Assembly: GCF_000935025.1 (NCBI RefSeq)
Contig: NZ_CP010836.1
Coordinates: forward strand, 3,906,001 to 3,970,000
Length of the DNA: 64,000 bases
From: Sphingomonas hengshuiensis
GTDB lineage: Bacteria > Pseudomonadota > Alphaproteobacteria > Sphingomonadales > Sphingomonadaceae
Direction of reading: 5' to 3'
Shown: piece after piece, positions 28,286-37,675 of the stretch
How the letters are laid out: every line of letters starts with the position of its first letter
How positions within the stretch are numbered: position 1 is the first letter of the stretch
The notes under the pieces: model-generated
Seen by the model: the letters and a program-made list of their open reading frames with translations, nothing else
The model's database searches: none
What the model was told of the DNA's origin: nothing
Translations under genes and position numbers: made by a program

Positions 28286-29170
28286 ATGCGCCTGATTTTC
28301 CCGCTCGCAGCCTGCGCGCTCGCCGCCTGCTCCGCCCCGCCACCCGCCAACGATGCGGCCTCGAACGACAGCGTCGCGGGCGCGCCGACGCGGCTCGACA
28401 TCGCCGAATCGCCCGCGGCGATGGCGAGCCCGGAGCCGCTCGATCCCCCCGCCCCCGGCGAACCCGGCGGGCTTCCCGACGATCGCACCCCGGTCAGCGA
28501 GGCGCCGTTTACCGAGGACAGCGCGCAGGGCGCGGCGAATGTCGTCCAGACCTATTATGCGCTGATCGGTGAGAAGAAATATCGCGACGCCTGGGCATTA
28601 TGGAGCGAGGCCGGGCGGGCGTCGGGCATGAGCGCACAGGCATTTGCGGCAAGCTTCGACAAATATAGCGAGTATCACGCCAATATCGGCGCACCGGGCG
28701 CAATCGATGCCGGGGCGGGCCAGCGTTATGTGACTGTCCCGGTGCAGGTCTATGGCCGGCTCAAACAGGGTGCGCAGCCATTCAACATGCTGGGCTCGAT
28801 CACGCTGCATCGAACCGCGAACATCGACGGCGCGACCGTCGAGCAACGCCGGTGGCGCATCCGTAGCGCCGACATCAAGCCTCGTCCTGGCGGCGCCGCG
28901 CCCGCCCCGTCGCCCGCGACTACGGTGGATAACCACTCGCGCGCCACCTATCGCTGCGTCGACGGGTCACGCCTCGTCGCGCGCTTCGACCCCGACAATC
29001 GCAGCGTGACGATCGAGGCGGGCGGCCAGCGCCGGACGCTCCGGCAGGAGCGCGTCGCATCAGGCATCCTCTATGCCCGGGACGGCTATGTGCTGGAGGG
29101 CAAGGGCGACCGCATGACCTTCTCCACGCCGCACATGCCGCCGCTCCCCTGCACGGTGAACCGCCGCTGA
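28286..29170 (+). CDS. Lipoprotein with a C-terminal MliC-like (lysozyme-inhibitor) domain
   Basis: A 294-residue protein with lipoprotein signal MRLIFPLAACALAACSAPP. A Pro/Ala-rich linker (residues ~20-75) leads to a middle domain (NVVQTYYALIGEKKYRDAW) that resembles NTF2-like or DUF4878 folds. The last ~75 residues (ATYRCVDGSRLVARFD, then YVLEGKGDRMTF and a final Cys) match the pattern of MliC, a membrane-bound C-type lysozyme inhibitor with a disulfide. I infer an envelope-protective role under stress, consistent with the EcfG-type promoter upstream. The start at 28286 was chosen by the signal peptide. Confidence 0.75.
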   Translation: MRLIFPLAACALAACSAPPPANDAASNDSVAGAPTRLDIAESPAAMASPEPLDPPAPGEPGGLPDDRTPVSEAPFTEDSAQGAANVVQTYYALIGEKKYRDAWALWSEAGRASGMSAQAFAASFDKYSEYHANIGAPGAIDAGAGQRYVTVPVQVYGRLKQGAQPFNMLGSITLHRTANIDGATVEQRRWRIRSADIKPRPGGAAPAPSPATTVDNHSRATYRCVDGSRLVARFDPDNRSVTIEAGGQRRTLRQERVASGILYARDGYVLEGKGDRMTFSTPHMPPLPCTVNRR

Positions 29171-29190
29171 GGCTGTGCTAGGCTGGCGCC

Positions 29191-29583
29191 ATGGCTCGCT
29201 TCACGACGCGTATCACCGCCTCCAATGCGGACATCGACATCCTTGGCCACGTCAACAACGCGGTCTGGGTGAAGTGGATTCAGGACGTGGCAGTCGCGCA
29301 TTGGGATGCGGTCGCGCCGCCTGCGCACCGTGACGCCTATATCTGGGTCGTGACGCGGCACGAGATCGACTATCGCGGCAATGTTTCCGCAGGCGAGACC
29401 GTCACCGCCGAAACCTGGGTCGCAGAGCCGCCGCGCGGGGCGCGCTTCGACCGTCACATGCGCTTTACCGGCGACGACGGCCGGGTGCGGGTCGAGGCGC
29501 GGACGACCTGGGCACTGCTCGACCGCGCCAGCGGGCGGCTGTGCCGCGTTCCCGCCGACGTCGCCGCGCCGTTCCTCGATTAG
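29191..29583 (+). CDS. Hotdog-fold acyl-CoA thioesterase (YbgC/4HBT type)
   Basis: A 130-residue protein with NADIDILGHVNNAVWVKWIQ, where the Asp/His/Asn cluster is the 4-hydroxybenzoyl-CoA thioesterase/YbgC active-site motif. HEIDYRGNVSAGETVTAETWV is the next family segment. Such enzymes hydrolyse short or aromatic acyl-CoA esters. It begins 20 bases after the lipoprotein gene and overlaps the stop of ppc (convergent) by four bases. It may be read from the lipoprotein gene promoter. Substrate unknown. Confidence 0.85.
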   Translation: MARFTTRITASNADIDILGHVNNAVWVKWIQDVAVAHWDAVAPPAHRDAYIWVVTRHEIDYRGNVSAGETVTAETWVAEPPRGARFDRHMRFTGDDGRVRVEARTTWALLDRASGRLCRVPADVAAPFLD

Positions 29584-32252
29584 CCGCTGTTGCGCAGTGC
29601 AGTGGCGATCGCGTTGATCGACAGCAAGATGCCCTCGCCGATCCGGGCATCCTCCTCGCCCGCACGATGGCGCTTGAGCAGCTCGATCTGGAGCAGGTTG
29701 AGCGGCTCGATATAGGGCAGCCGCAGCCGGATCGACGTTTCCAGCCCCGGATGCTTTTCCAGCAGCCGCGTCTGGCGCGTTACCGTCAGCAGCCCGTCAT
29801 GCGTCGCCTGCCACCCGTCGCGGATGCGACCGAAGATCGAGGTTCGCAGCGCATCGTCCTCGACCAGCGCGGCATAATATTCGGCGACGGCCATGTCCGA
29901 CTTGGCGAGCACCATCTCCATGTTCGCCAGCGCCGAGGCGAAGAAGGGCCAGCCCGCCGCCATCTCGCGCAGCAGCCCCTTGTCGGGGAACGCCTCCAGC
30001 GCGGCGCCGACGCCGTACCAGCCCGGCAGCATGATCCGCGCCTGCGCCCAGCTGAACACCCAGGGAATCGCGCGCAGATCCTCGATCGCGTCCGATTTCT
30101 TGCGGCTGGCGGGGCGCGACCCGATCTTGAGGCCGGCAATCTCGGCGATCGGCGTCGCCTGGCGGAAAAAGGTGCGGAACCCCTCGGTCTCGTACACCAG
30201 CCCGCGATAGGCGCGGAACGCCGTGTCCGACAGCGTGTCCATCGCCGCCGCGAAGCGCTCCGCATCGGCGGGGGCGAGCTTTTCGGGCTCCAGGCTGGCG
30301 ATCAGCGTGGCGGAGGCCATCGCCTCCAAATTGGTCATCGCGCTTTCGCGGGTGCCATATTTGGCGGCGATCACTTCGCCCTGTTCGGTGATGCGGATGC
30401 GGCCCTGCACGGTGCCGCGCGGCTGGGCCAGAATCGCGGCGAACGACGAACCGCCCCCGCGCCCCACCGCGCCGCCGCGCCCGTGGAAGAGCTGCATCGC
30501 GATGTCCGCCTTCTCGAACACGGGCTTTAGCGCGGTCGATCCGCGCGAAAGCTGCCAGGTCGAGGTGAGGTAGCCGCCGTCCTTGTTCGAATCGGAATAG
30601 CCGATCATCACTTCCTGATGCCCGCGCTCGCCGGCGATCGCGGCGACTTCGGGCAGCCCGAGCCACGCCTCCATGATCGCCGGCGCGCTTTCGAGGTCGC
30701 CGATCGTCTCGAACAGCGGGATCGCCATGACGGCGGCGCTGGGCTTGTCGCCAGGGACGTACAGCCCGGCTTCCTTCAGCAGGACATGGACCTCGAGCAG
30801 GTCCGACACCGATTGCGCCATCGACACGATATAATGGGTGATGCACTGCCGCCCATATAGCCGGTGCGCCTCTGCGGCGGCCTTGACGATCGCGAGTTCG
30901 GAGGCGGTTTCCTCCGAATATTCGGCATAGGGGCTGGTCAGCAGCCGCGGGCTCTCCAACTCGCGGCGGAGCAGTGCGACGCGGGCCTCCTCGTCCAGCG
31001 CCAGATAATCGTCGGCGACCCCGGCGGCCTTGAGCAGTTCGGCCACCACGCGCTCATGCACCGCGCTGTTCTGGCGCATGTCGAGCGTCGCGAGGTGGAA
31101 GCCGAACGTCTCGACCGCGCGGATCAGCCGCCCCAGCGCGCCGCCGGTTGCCAGTGGCCCCGGCCCCTCGGCGACGAGCCCGCGCGCGATCTCCGCCAGT
31201 TCCTCGCGGAACTCGCCCGGCGTCGCATAGGGTGCACCCGAGATCGGCGCGGGGCGCGGCGCGGGCTTGCCGGTCAGCGCCTGATGCGTCGCCGACAGTC
31301 GCGCATAGATGCCCGAAAGCGCCCGTCGATAGGGCTCGTCCTCGCGGCTCTTCGCGGTGTCGTGGCTCGCCTCGGCCAGCTTGAGCACCCCGGCGCTGAT
31401 GGGGGTATGCTCGGTCGAGATCGAGAGTTCCGCCCCCAGCGCATGGACCGACTCGAGATAATAGACGAGCACCGTCTCCGCCGAGCGCGCGAGCGCGAGC
31501 TGCATCGAATCGGCGGTGACGAAGGGATTGCCGTCGCGGTCGCCGCCGATCCAGCTTCCGGCCCGCAGGAAACTGGGTGCGCGCTCGCCCAGTGCCCGGT
31601 CCCATCGGGCATAGAGCGCCGGGAGCACGGGGAGGAACACGTCGCGCAGATAGGACAGCGCGGTCTCGACTTCGTCCGCCACGCCCAGCTTCTCGCGCCG
31701 CAGCACGCGCGTCTGCCACAACAGCGCGATCTGGCGCAGGATCGCTTCCTCGACCTTGTCGCCATCCTCGGTCTCGTCGCGGCCCAGATCCTTCAGCGCC
31801 ATTAGTTCGGCGATGCGGTTCTTGTGGTCGATCATCGACTTGCGGCGAACTTCGGTGGGATGCGCGGTCAGCACCGGCACGATCAGCGCGTTTTCGAGCA
31901 GCGCCATCACTGCGTCCTCGCCGATCCCCTGCGCCTTGAGCCGCTTGAGCGCGTGGGGCACATCGGCATCCTGCTCGGTGGCGACGCCCTGGCGATCCTC
32001 GGCAAGGTTCGCGAGCATCGAAAACAGCATGAAGCCGCGGACGAAATCGAGCGTGTCGTCGAGCGAGAGCCGGTCGAGCCCCGAATCGATCGCCCCGGCG
32101 CCGGCAACGCCGCGATGCCGGTCGACCGAGGTCGCGCGGATATATTCGATCCGCTTGAACAATTCCTCCCCGCCATAGGCGCGGATGACGTCGCCGAGCA
32201 GGCGCCCCAGGAAGCGGATGTCGGGATTGTTGGTGATCGCAAGACTGGCCAT
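29580..32252 (-). CDS. ppc: Phosphoenolpyruvate carboxylase
   Basis: An 890-residue enzyme making oxaloacetate from PEP and bicarbonate to refill the citric-acid cycle. Catalytic His131 is in VLTAHPTEVRRKS. GGDRDGNPFVTAD, GYSDSNKDGGYLTS and the glycine loop FHGRGGAVGRGGG are all present, and it ends LLSINAIATALRNSG with the conserved final -NxG. Length is usual for bacteria. I use the ATG at 32252; an in-frame GTG five codons earlier is possible. It is a single-gene unit convergent with the thioesterase gene. Confidence 0.96.
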   Translation of the reverse strand: MASLAITNNPDIRFLGRLLGDVIRAYGGEELFKRIEYIRATSVDRHRGVAGAGAIDSGLDRLSLDDTLDFVRGFMLFSMLANLAEDRQGVATEQDADVPHALKRLKAQGIGEDAVMALLENALIVPVLTAHPTEVRRKSMIDHKNRIAELMALKDLGRDETEDGDKVEEAILRQIALLWQTRVLRREKLGVADEVETALSYLRDVFLPVLPALYARWDRALGERAPSFLRAGSWIGGDRDGNPFVTADSMQLALARSAETVLVYYLESVHALGAELSISTEHTPISAGVLKLAEASHDTAKSREDEPYRRALSGIYARLSATHQALTGKPAPRPAPISGAPYATPGEFREELAEIARGLVAEGPGPLATGGALGRLIRAVETFGFHLATLDMRQNSAVHERVVAELLKAAGVADDYLALDEEARVALLRRELESPRLLTSPYAEYSEETASELAIVKAAAEAHRLYGRQCITHYIVSMAQSVSDLLEVHVLLKEAGLYVPGDKPSAAVMAIPLFETIGDLESAPAIMEAWLGLPEVAAIAGERGHQEVMIGYSDSNKDGGYLTSTWQLSRGSTALKPVFEKADIAMQLFHGRGGAVGRGGGSSFAAILAQPRGTVQGRIRITEQGEVIAAKYGTRESAMTNLEAMASATLIASLEPEKLAPADAERFAAAMDTLSDTAFRAYRGLVYETEGFRTFFRQATPIAEIAGLKIGSRPASRKKSDAIEDLRAIPWVFSWAQARIMLPGWYGVGAALEAFPDKGLLREMAAGWPFFASALANMEMVLAKSDMAVAEYYAALVEDDALRTSIFGRIRDGWQATHDGLLTVTRQTRLLEKHPGLETSIRLRLPYIEPLNLLQIELLKRHRAGEEDARIGEGILLSINAIATALRNSG

Positions 32253-32313
32253 GGCGAATTGCTGCACTGCGCAAGGCCGCGGGTCAACCGCGCGCTGCGG
32301 GGAAGCGCGCCGA

Positions 32314-32658
32314 TCAGGGGGCGAGCGGTCGCTCCACCCAGTGCGCGCCTCGTGAATCGACCGAAACGGTGACGCCGACCTTGCCGCAATGGACCAGGAA
32401 GGCGCCCTGGCCGCAGGGAGTCGCGGGCGGCGTGGTCAGCCGCGCCTCGCGCAGCCGGGCATCCTCGGCACCGGCGCCGCGCTGCACAAAAGGCACGCGA
32501 AACCGGTCGGCGTTTCGCAGCGCACAGACCACGATCTCGTCATCCTGATCGGTGACGCGACACGGCACGTCGGCGCGGGTTTTCTCGCGATAGGCCGCCA
32601 TGGCTGCCTCCAGCGTCATAGCGTCTTGTGCGAATATCAGCAGCATCGGCAACAACAT
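32314..32658 (-). CDS. Small exported protein of a sphingomonad family, unknown function
   Basis: A 114-residue protein with a short hydrophobic N-terminus (MLLPMLLIFAQ) that could be a signal. CRVTDQDDEIVVCALRNADRFRVPF is a pattern I associate with many uncharacterised Sphingomonadaceae proteins (C-x-V-x(6)-IVVC-x-R-x-A-D-R-x-R-V-P). A second pair of cysteines (TPCGQGAFLVHCGK) could give a second disulfide. GGGAGAG precedes the ATG with seven-base spacing. Function unknown. It lies 61 bases upstream of ppc, so the two may be co-transcribed. Confidence 0.62.
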   Translation of the reverse strand: MLLPMLLIFAQDAMTLEAAMAAYREKTRADVPCRVTDQDDEIVVCALRNADRFRVPFVQRGAGAEDARLREARLTTPPATPCGQGAFLVHCGKVGVTVSVDSRGAHWVERPLAP

Positions 32659-32804
32659 CGCGAGACTCTCCCCATCCCTGATCGCAGGATTGCGGAAAGA
32701 TATGGCAGAATTGCGGGACAAGCCGCGCCGACAACGTTAGCAGCCTCGACAGTCCATCCACCCGCACCTATCGCCGCCACACACATATGAGGGGTTCCCA
32801 CCAC

Positions 32805-33770
32805 ATGCAGACCGCCAGCCATGTCCTAGATCGCGTCCTAGTGCTCGAAATGGTGCGCGTCACCGAAGCCGCGGCGATCGCCGCATCGACTTTGGTCGGG
32901 CGCGGCGACGAGAAGGCGGCGGACCATGTCGCGGTCGAGGCGATGCGCGAGGCGCTCAACCAGCTCTATATGGACGGCACCGTCGTCATCGGCGAAGGCG
33001 AGCGCGACGAGGCGCCGATGCTGTTCATCGGCGAAAAGGTAGGGTCGGCGATCGGCAAGGGACCGAAGATCGACATCGCGCTCGATCCGCTGGAAGGCAC
33101 CACGATCACCGCCAAGGCCGGGCCGAACGCACTGGCCGTGCTGGCAGTCGCCGAGCAGGGCGGGCTGCTCAACGCCCCCGACGTGTATATGGACAAGATT
33201 GCGGTCGGCCCCGGCTATCCCGACGGCGTGATCGACCTGGCGAAGTCGCCGACCGAGAACATCAAGGCAGTCGCTGCGGCCAAGGGCGTGGCGCCCAACG
33301 AAATCATCGTGTGCGTGCTCGATCGTCCGCGCCACGAGGCGCTGATCGCCGAGCTGCGCGGGCTGGGCTGCGGCGTGATGCTGATCGGCGACGGCGACGT
33401 GGCGGGCGTGATCGCGACCACCGATCCCTCGACTACGATCGACGTCTATATGGGCTCGGGCGGCGCGCCCGAGGGCGTGCTGGCCTGCGCGGCGCTGCGC
33501 TGCGTCGGCGGGCAGTTCAAGGGGCGGCTGCTGTTCCGCAACGACGACGAACGCGCGCGTGCCCGCAAATGGGGCATCGAGGATCTCGACAAAATCTATG
33601 ACCTCACCGAACTGGCCAAGGGCGACTGCATCTTCGCCGCGACCGGCGTGACCGACGGATCGCTGCTCGAAGGCGTCAAGCGCGTCGGCGGCAAGATGAC
33701 CACCGAGAGCGTCGTGATGCGCGCCAGCTCGGGCACCGTCCGCTGGGTGAAGGGCGAGCACCGCATTTGA
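32805..33770 (+). CDS. glpX: Class II fructose-1,6-bisphosphatase
   Basis: A 321-residue gluconeogenic phosphatase. GTVVIGEGERDEAPMLFIGE and ALDPLEGTTITAKAGPNAL hold the metal and phosphate ligands of the GlpX-type, lithium-sensitive fold; ATGVTDGSLLEGVK is also conserved. Length is typical (about 320-335). The start at 32805 is preferred over an ATG at 32787, which has no ribosome site at proper distance; the choice is not certain. The stop overlaps the next start (TGATG at 33768-33772), giving coupled translation with the CPBP protease gene. Confidence 0.92.
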   Translation: MQTASHVLDRVLVLEMVRVTEAAAIAASTLVGRGDEKAADHVAVEAMREALNQLYMDGTVVIGEGERDEAPMLFIGEKVGSAIGKGPKIDIALDPLEGTTITAKAGPNALAVLAVAEQGGLLNAPDVYMDKIAVGPGYPDGVIDLAKSPTENIKAVAAAKGVAPNEIIVCVLDRPRHEALIAELRGLGCGVMLIGDGDVAGVIATTDPSTTIDVYMGSGGAPEGVLACAALRCVGGQFKGRLLFRNDDERARARKWGIEDLDKIYDLTELAKGDCIFAATGVTDGSLLEGVKRVGGKMTTESVVMRASSGTVRWVKGEHRI

Positions 33771-34501
33771 TGCTGCTGCCGGCGCTGCTGCTTGCGGCAG
33801 CGCTGGCCGCCTGTATGCGCTTCGTCCGCAATGACGTGCGGTCGTTCGCGCGGTTCAAGGCGGCGGGCGACACCGGGGCGCGGCAGCGGAGCTTCCTCCG
33901 CTGGACCCGGCGCGCGGCGGTGACGTTCCTGGGGATGCCGCTGCTCGGACTTGCGCTGCTCGGGAGGCTGGACGCGATCCTCGCCTTTCCACCGGAATTC
34001 GCGCCTGCCATGGCGGCGGTTCCCGCGATGCCGTCGCTGTCGGCGGGGTACGCCGCCGGGGTCCTGGCCGCCGTGGCGGTCGGCGGGATCGTCGGCGGGC
34101 TCCTGGCGGCGCGGCGCAGGCCGGGACGCCCGAAGCGCCTCGACATCGATGCGATGGTCCCGCGCAACCGGGCGGAGGCGCTGCGCGTCGCGCTGCTCGG
34201 CGCCAATGCTGCGGTTTCGGAGGAGCTGTTCTTCCGCCTCTATCTCCCGCTGCTGGCCGCGCTGGTCGGCGCGGCGCCGTGGCTGGCGTTCCTGCTCTCG
34301 ACGCTGCTCTTCGGGGCGATGCACCGGTATCAGGGCGCGCTGGGGGTGGTGTTGACGACGTTGCTCGGCGCGCTGTTCGCCTTTGCCGCGCTGGCCAGCG
34401 GGGGGCTGGCGGTGCCGATCCTGCTGCACCTGCTGGTCAACCTGAACGGGCTGATCCTGCGCCCCGCCGTCAAGGTGCTCGCCCGGCGCCGCGCCGATTG
34501 A
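33770..34501 (+). CDS. CPBP-family intramembrane metalloprotease
   Basis: A 243-residue polytopic membrane protein with the CPBP (Abi/CAAX protease-like) motifs: SEELFFRLYLP (EExxxR, near residue 147), FGAMHRYQG (second-motif His) and LLHLLVNLNGL (HxxxN). Members cleave prenylated proteins, peptides or anti-sigma factors within the membrane; the substrate is unknown. It starts within the stop of glpX, so it is co-translated with it, but no common pathway is evident. Neighbour downstream is an exported hydrolase. Confidence 0.8.
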   Translation: MLLPALLLAAALAACMRFVRNDVRSFARFKAAGDTGARQRSFLRWTRRAAVTFLGMPLLGLALLGRLDAILAFPPEFAPAMAAVPAMPSLSAGYAAGVLAAVAVGGIVGGLLAARRRPGRPKRLDIDAMVPRNRAEALRVALLGANAAVSEELFFRLYLPLLAALVGAAPWLAFLLSTLLFGAMHRYQGALGVVLTTLLGALFAFAALASGGLAVPILLHLLVNLNGLILRPAVKVLARRRAD

Positions 34502-34551
34502 CAGCGGCGCGCGCGCCCCGTCTATTTCGCGCAACGCGAAAGGGACGTCAT

Positions 34552-36402
34552 ATGCGCAGCTTGCTCCTCCTCCTGGCATCGGTCGCCATAGCAGCACCGC
34601 TGGCATCGGCCCCGGCGCGGCAGGCGGCACCCGCCGCGCAGGCCGAGGGCGCAGCGTTCGTCGTCGAGGAAGCGATGATCCCGATGCGCGACGGCGTGAA
34701 GCTCCACACCGTCATCCTGCGCCCCGCCAACCAGACCGGCCCGCTGCCCATCCTGCTGGGCCGCACCCCCTATGGCGCCAGCAACCGCGCGCCGCGCACC
34801 GTGCCCGCGCAATGGGCGGCGCTGGCCAAGGACGGCTATATCTTCGTGACGCAGGACATGCGTGGCCGCTTCGGCTCCGAAGGCAGCACGTTCACGCTTT
34901 CGACCGAGGTCAAGAAGGGCAAGGGCGCCGTCGACGAATCGACCGATGCCTATGACAGCGTCGACTGGCTGGTGAAGAATGTGAAGCCCAACAACGGCAA
35001 GGTCGGGATGTGGGGGGTATCCTATCCCGGCTTCGCCGCCGCGATCGCGCTCGCCAATCCGCACCCCGCGCTGAAAGCCGTCAGCCCGCAGGCGGCGTGG
35101 ATCGATTATTGGATCAACGACGATCTCCACCGCTATGGCGCAATGCGGCTGACCTATGCCACCGACTGGGTTTCCAGCCTTCAGATGAGCAAGGATAACT
35201 GGGAGTTCCCGTACGACCGGTTCGATACCTATCAATGGTTTCTGGAGGCCGGGTCGCCCGCCGATATCGAGGCCAAGTACTTCAAGGGCGGGTCGCCGCG
35301 CTATCAGGAGATGATCGATCATCCCGATTATGACGACCACTGGAAGAAGCAGCGCTGGTCCGACAGCCTGAAGCGCACCACCGTCCCGACGCTCAACGTC
35401 GCGGGCTATTGGGACCAGGAGGACCCATGGGGGAGCTGGCAGATCTTCTTCAAGCAGAAGCAGGACGATCCCAAGAACCTGTCGCTGATGGTCGCCGGTC
35501 CCTGGGCGCACGGCACCTGGCGCTCACCGGGCAATGCGCTGGGCCGCATCCCGTTCGGCGTGGACAGCGGGACGCAGTTCATGGCGCAGGTGGAGGCGCC
35601 CTTCTTCGCCTATTGGCTCCACGGCAAGGGGACCAAGCCCGATTACGCGATGAAGAGCTTCCAGAGCGGATCGTGGCAGTGGAAGACCTATGCCCAATAT
35701 CCGCTGGCCGCCGCCAAGCCGACCGGGCTGTACCTCCACGCCAATGGCAGCCTGAGCTTCGAGGCGCCCGCCGCGGGCGAGCAGTGCCGCGACTATGTCA
35801 GCGATCCGGCGCGCCCGGTGCCGTTCCGCCCGCATCCGATGTCGGCGACCTATGCCACCCCCGACTGGCGCTGGTGGGAGGCGGAGGACCAGCGCTTCGT
35901 CGACGACCGGCCCGATGTGCTCAGCTATGTCAGCGCGCCGCTGACCGAGGATCTGACGATCACCGGCAATGTCGCGGCGAAACTGATGGCGTCGACCAGC
36001 GGCACCGACAGCGATTTCGTGGTCAAGCTGATCGACGTATTCCCGGAGGATTACGAGACCCCGAAGCGCGAGCTGGGCGGCTATGCCAAATCGCTCAACG
36101 GCTATGAGCTGCCGATCGCAATGGAGGTCCGGCGGGGGCGCTATCTGAAGAGCTTCGAGACGGCGACGCCGCTGGTGCCCGGCCAGGTGATCGCATGGGA
36201 CGTGCCGCTGCGCGACCATGACCATGTGTTCAAGAAAGGGCACCGGCTGATGGTGCAGGTCCAGTCGAGCTGGTTCCCGGTGATCGACCGCAACCCGCAG
36301 CAATTCGTCCCCAATATCTACAAGGCCAAGCCGTCGGACTATGTGAAGGCGACGCAGAAAGTGTGCAGCGGGTCGGTGGTGACGCTGCCGGTGGTGCGCT
36401 GA
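34552..36402 (+). CDS. Exported CocE/NonD-family alpha/beta hydrolase
   Basis: A 616-residue protein with a signal peptide (residues 1-22) and the CocE/NonD X-Pro dipeptidyl-peptidase-like layout. MRDGVKLHTVILRP opens the fold; VGMWGVSYPGFAA holds the nucleophile Ser (near residue 157). The C-terminal jelly-roll begins near LTITGNVAAKLMAS and ends ESSW-like VQSSWFPVIDRNPQ. Family members cleave X-Pro dipeptides, cephalosporin-type esters or other acyl bonds; the substrate here is unknown. AAAGGGA precedes the ATG. It is monocistronic; a short tandem GAAGTTTAG repeat follows the stop (around 36414-36431). Confidence 0.85.
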   Translation: MRSLLLLLASVAIAAPLASAPARQAAPAAQAEGAAFVVEEAMIPMRDGVKLHTVILRPANQTGPLPILLGRTPYGASNRAPRTVPAQWAALAKDGYIFVTQDMRGRFGSEGSTFTLSTEVKKGKGAVDESTDAYDSVDWLVKNVKPNNGKVGMWGVSYPGFAAAIALANPHPALKAVSPQAAWIDYWINDDLHRYGAMRLTYATDWVSSLQMSKDNWEFPYDRFDTYQWFLEAGSPADIEAKYFKGGSPRYQEMIDHPDYDDHWKKQRWSDSLKRTTVPTLNVAGYWDQEDPWGSWQIFFKQKQDDPKNLSLMVAGPWAHGTWRSPGNALGRIPFGVDSGTQFMAQVEAPFFAYWLHGKGTKPDYAMKSFQSGSWQWKTYAQYPLAAAKPTGLYLHANGSLSFEAPAAGEQCRDYVSDPARPVPFRPHPMSATYATPDWRWWEAEDQRFVDDRPDVLSYVSAPLTEDLTITGNVAAKLMASTSGTDSDFVVKLIDVFPEDYETPKRELGGYAKSLNGYELPIAMEVRRGRYLKSFETATPLVPGQVIAWDVPLRDHDHVFKKGHRLMVQVQSSWFPVIDRNPQQFVPNIYKAKPSDYVKATQKVCSGSVVTLPVVR

Positions 36403-36472
36403 CCGGGCGACCCCGAAGTTTAGGAAGTTTAGGGTCCTCGCGGCTACCGGCGGTGTCCGGGCAAGAGGCGCG

Positions 36473-37675
36473 TCAGGCGCATACCGCCGGACGCGAGGGG
36501 GCCGACGCCTTGTAGGTCAGGATGAACTCGCAGTGCCCGAGCGCCTCCGACTTGGTCTGCGCGCCCTGCGCCACCGCCACGATGCGGTCGACGATCTCGG
36601 CGCCGACCTCGTCGAGGGTCCCGCGGCCTTCGAGGATGCGGCCCGCATCGACATCCATGTCGCCCACCATCCTTCGGTAAGTATCTGGATTTGCACTGAT
36701 TTTTATCACCGGCGAGATCGCCGACCCGACCACCGAGCCGCGCCCGGTGACGAACAGGTTGACATGCGCACCGCTGGCGATCAGCTCGCCGATCTCGGCA
36801 TTGTCGACGATATTGGGGAAGCCGAACTTCGGATCGCCCGGCGGCACCACGTCGAGCAGGTAGAGGCCGGGGCCGGGCACCGGCTCGGCGGGATCGATCA
36901 CGCCGTCGATCGGGCGGCTGCCCGATTTGGCATAGGCGCCCGCGGATTTTTCCTCCTGGCTCGACAGCCCGCCCTCGGCATTGCCCGGCGCGAAGCTGCC
37001 ATAGCCCATCGCGCGATAATAGACCTCGGCCTTGTGGACCGAGGCGATCAGCGCTTGGGCGACCTCGGGAGTCGCGGCGCGGCTGGCCATATGGCCCTCG
37101 CAGCCGATCATCTCGCCGGTTTCCTCGAACACGCAGGCTGCGCCCGCATCGATCAGCGTGTCGAACGCGCGGCCCACCGCCGGATTGCCGGTGATCCCGC
37201 TGGTCCCGTCGGACCCGCCGCAGATCGTGCCGATCACGAGTTCGGACAGCGCCATCGGCACGCGCGTCGCGCGCGCATCGGCGTCGGCGCGGACACGCTC
37301 GACTGCGGCGATCCCCACTGCGATCGCCGGCCCGGTGCCGCCCGCGTGCTGAATCACCACGGTCTCGACCGGGCGCTGGTGCGCGCGGGCATTGGCGGCC
37401 AGCGCCTCGCGGTTGAAACTCTCGCACCCCAGCGACATCAGCACGACGCCGCCGACATTGGGATGCGTGGTGAGCGCCTTCATCATCGCCAGCGCATAGT
37501 CATTGGGATAGCAGCCGGGAAAGCCGATCAGCTGGACGCGCGGATCGTCGATCTTGTCGACGATGCGCCGCGCGACATGATGCGCGCATTCGACCAGATA
37601 GACGACGACGATGGCATCGCGAATGCCCTTGCGCCCGTCGCTGCGCAGCCAGCCCGTCATTGCCGCGTGGTTCAT
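36473..37675 (-). CDS. UxaA-family sugar-acid dehydratase, large subunit
   Basis: A 400-residue protein of the altronate/galactarate dehydratase family, corresponding to the large C-terminal part of UxaA. QLIGFPGCYPNDYA, VGGVVLMSLGCESFN and GTICGGSDGTSGITGNPAVG hold the cysteines and glycines that bind the catalytic metal. It removes water from a sugar acid to give a 2-keto-3-deoxy acid. Its N-terminal partner is encoded just upstream with a four-base overlap, so the enzyme is split in two. In this operon the likely substrate is L-fuconate or a similar six-carbon deoxy acid (inference). Confidence 0.82.
   Translation of the reverse strand: MNHAAMTGWLRSDGRKGIRDAIVVVYLVECAHHVARRIVDKIDDPRVQLIGFPGCYPNDYALAMMKALTTHPNVGGVVLMSLGCESFNREALAANARAHQRPVETVVIQHAGGTGPAIAVGIAAVERVRADADARATRVPMALSELVIGTICGGSDGTSGITGNPAVGRAFDTLIDAGAACVFEETGEMIGCEGHMASRAATPEVAQALIASVHKAEVYYRAMGYGSFAPGNAEGGLSSQEEKSAGAYAKSGSRPIDGVIDPAEPVPGPGLYLLDVVPPGDPKFGFPNIVDNAEIGELIASGAHVNLFVTGRGSVVGSAISPVIKISANPDTYRRMVGDMDVDAGRILEGRGTLDEVGAEIVDRIVAVAQGAQTKSEALGHCEFILTYKASAPSRPAVCA

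Noticed and set aside
36410..36432. Tandem GAAGTTTAG repeat after the CocE-like gene
   Set aside because: Only two units, no dyad or T run; too short to support a function.
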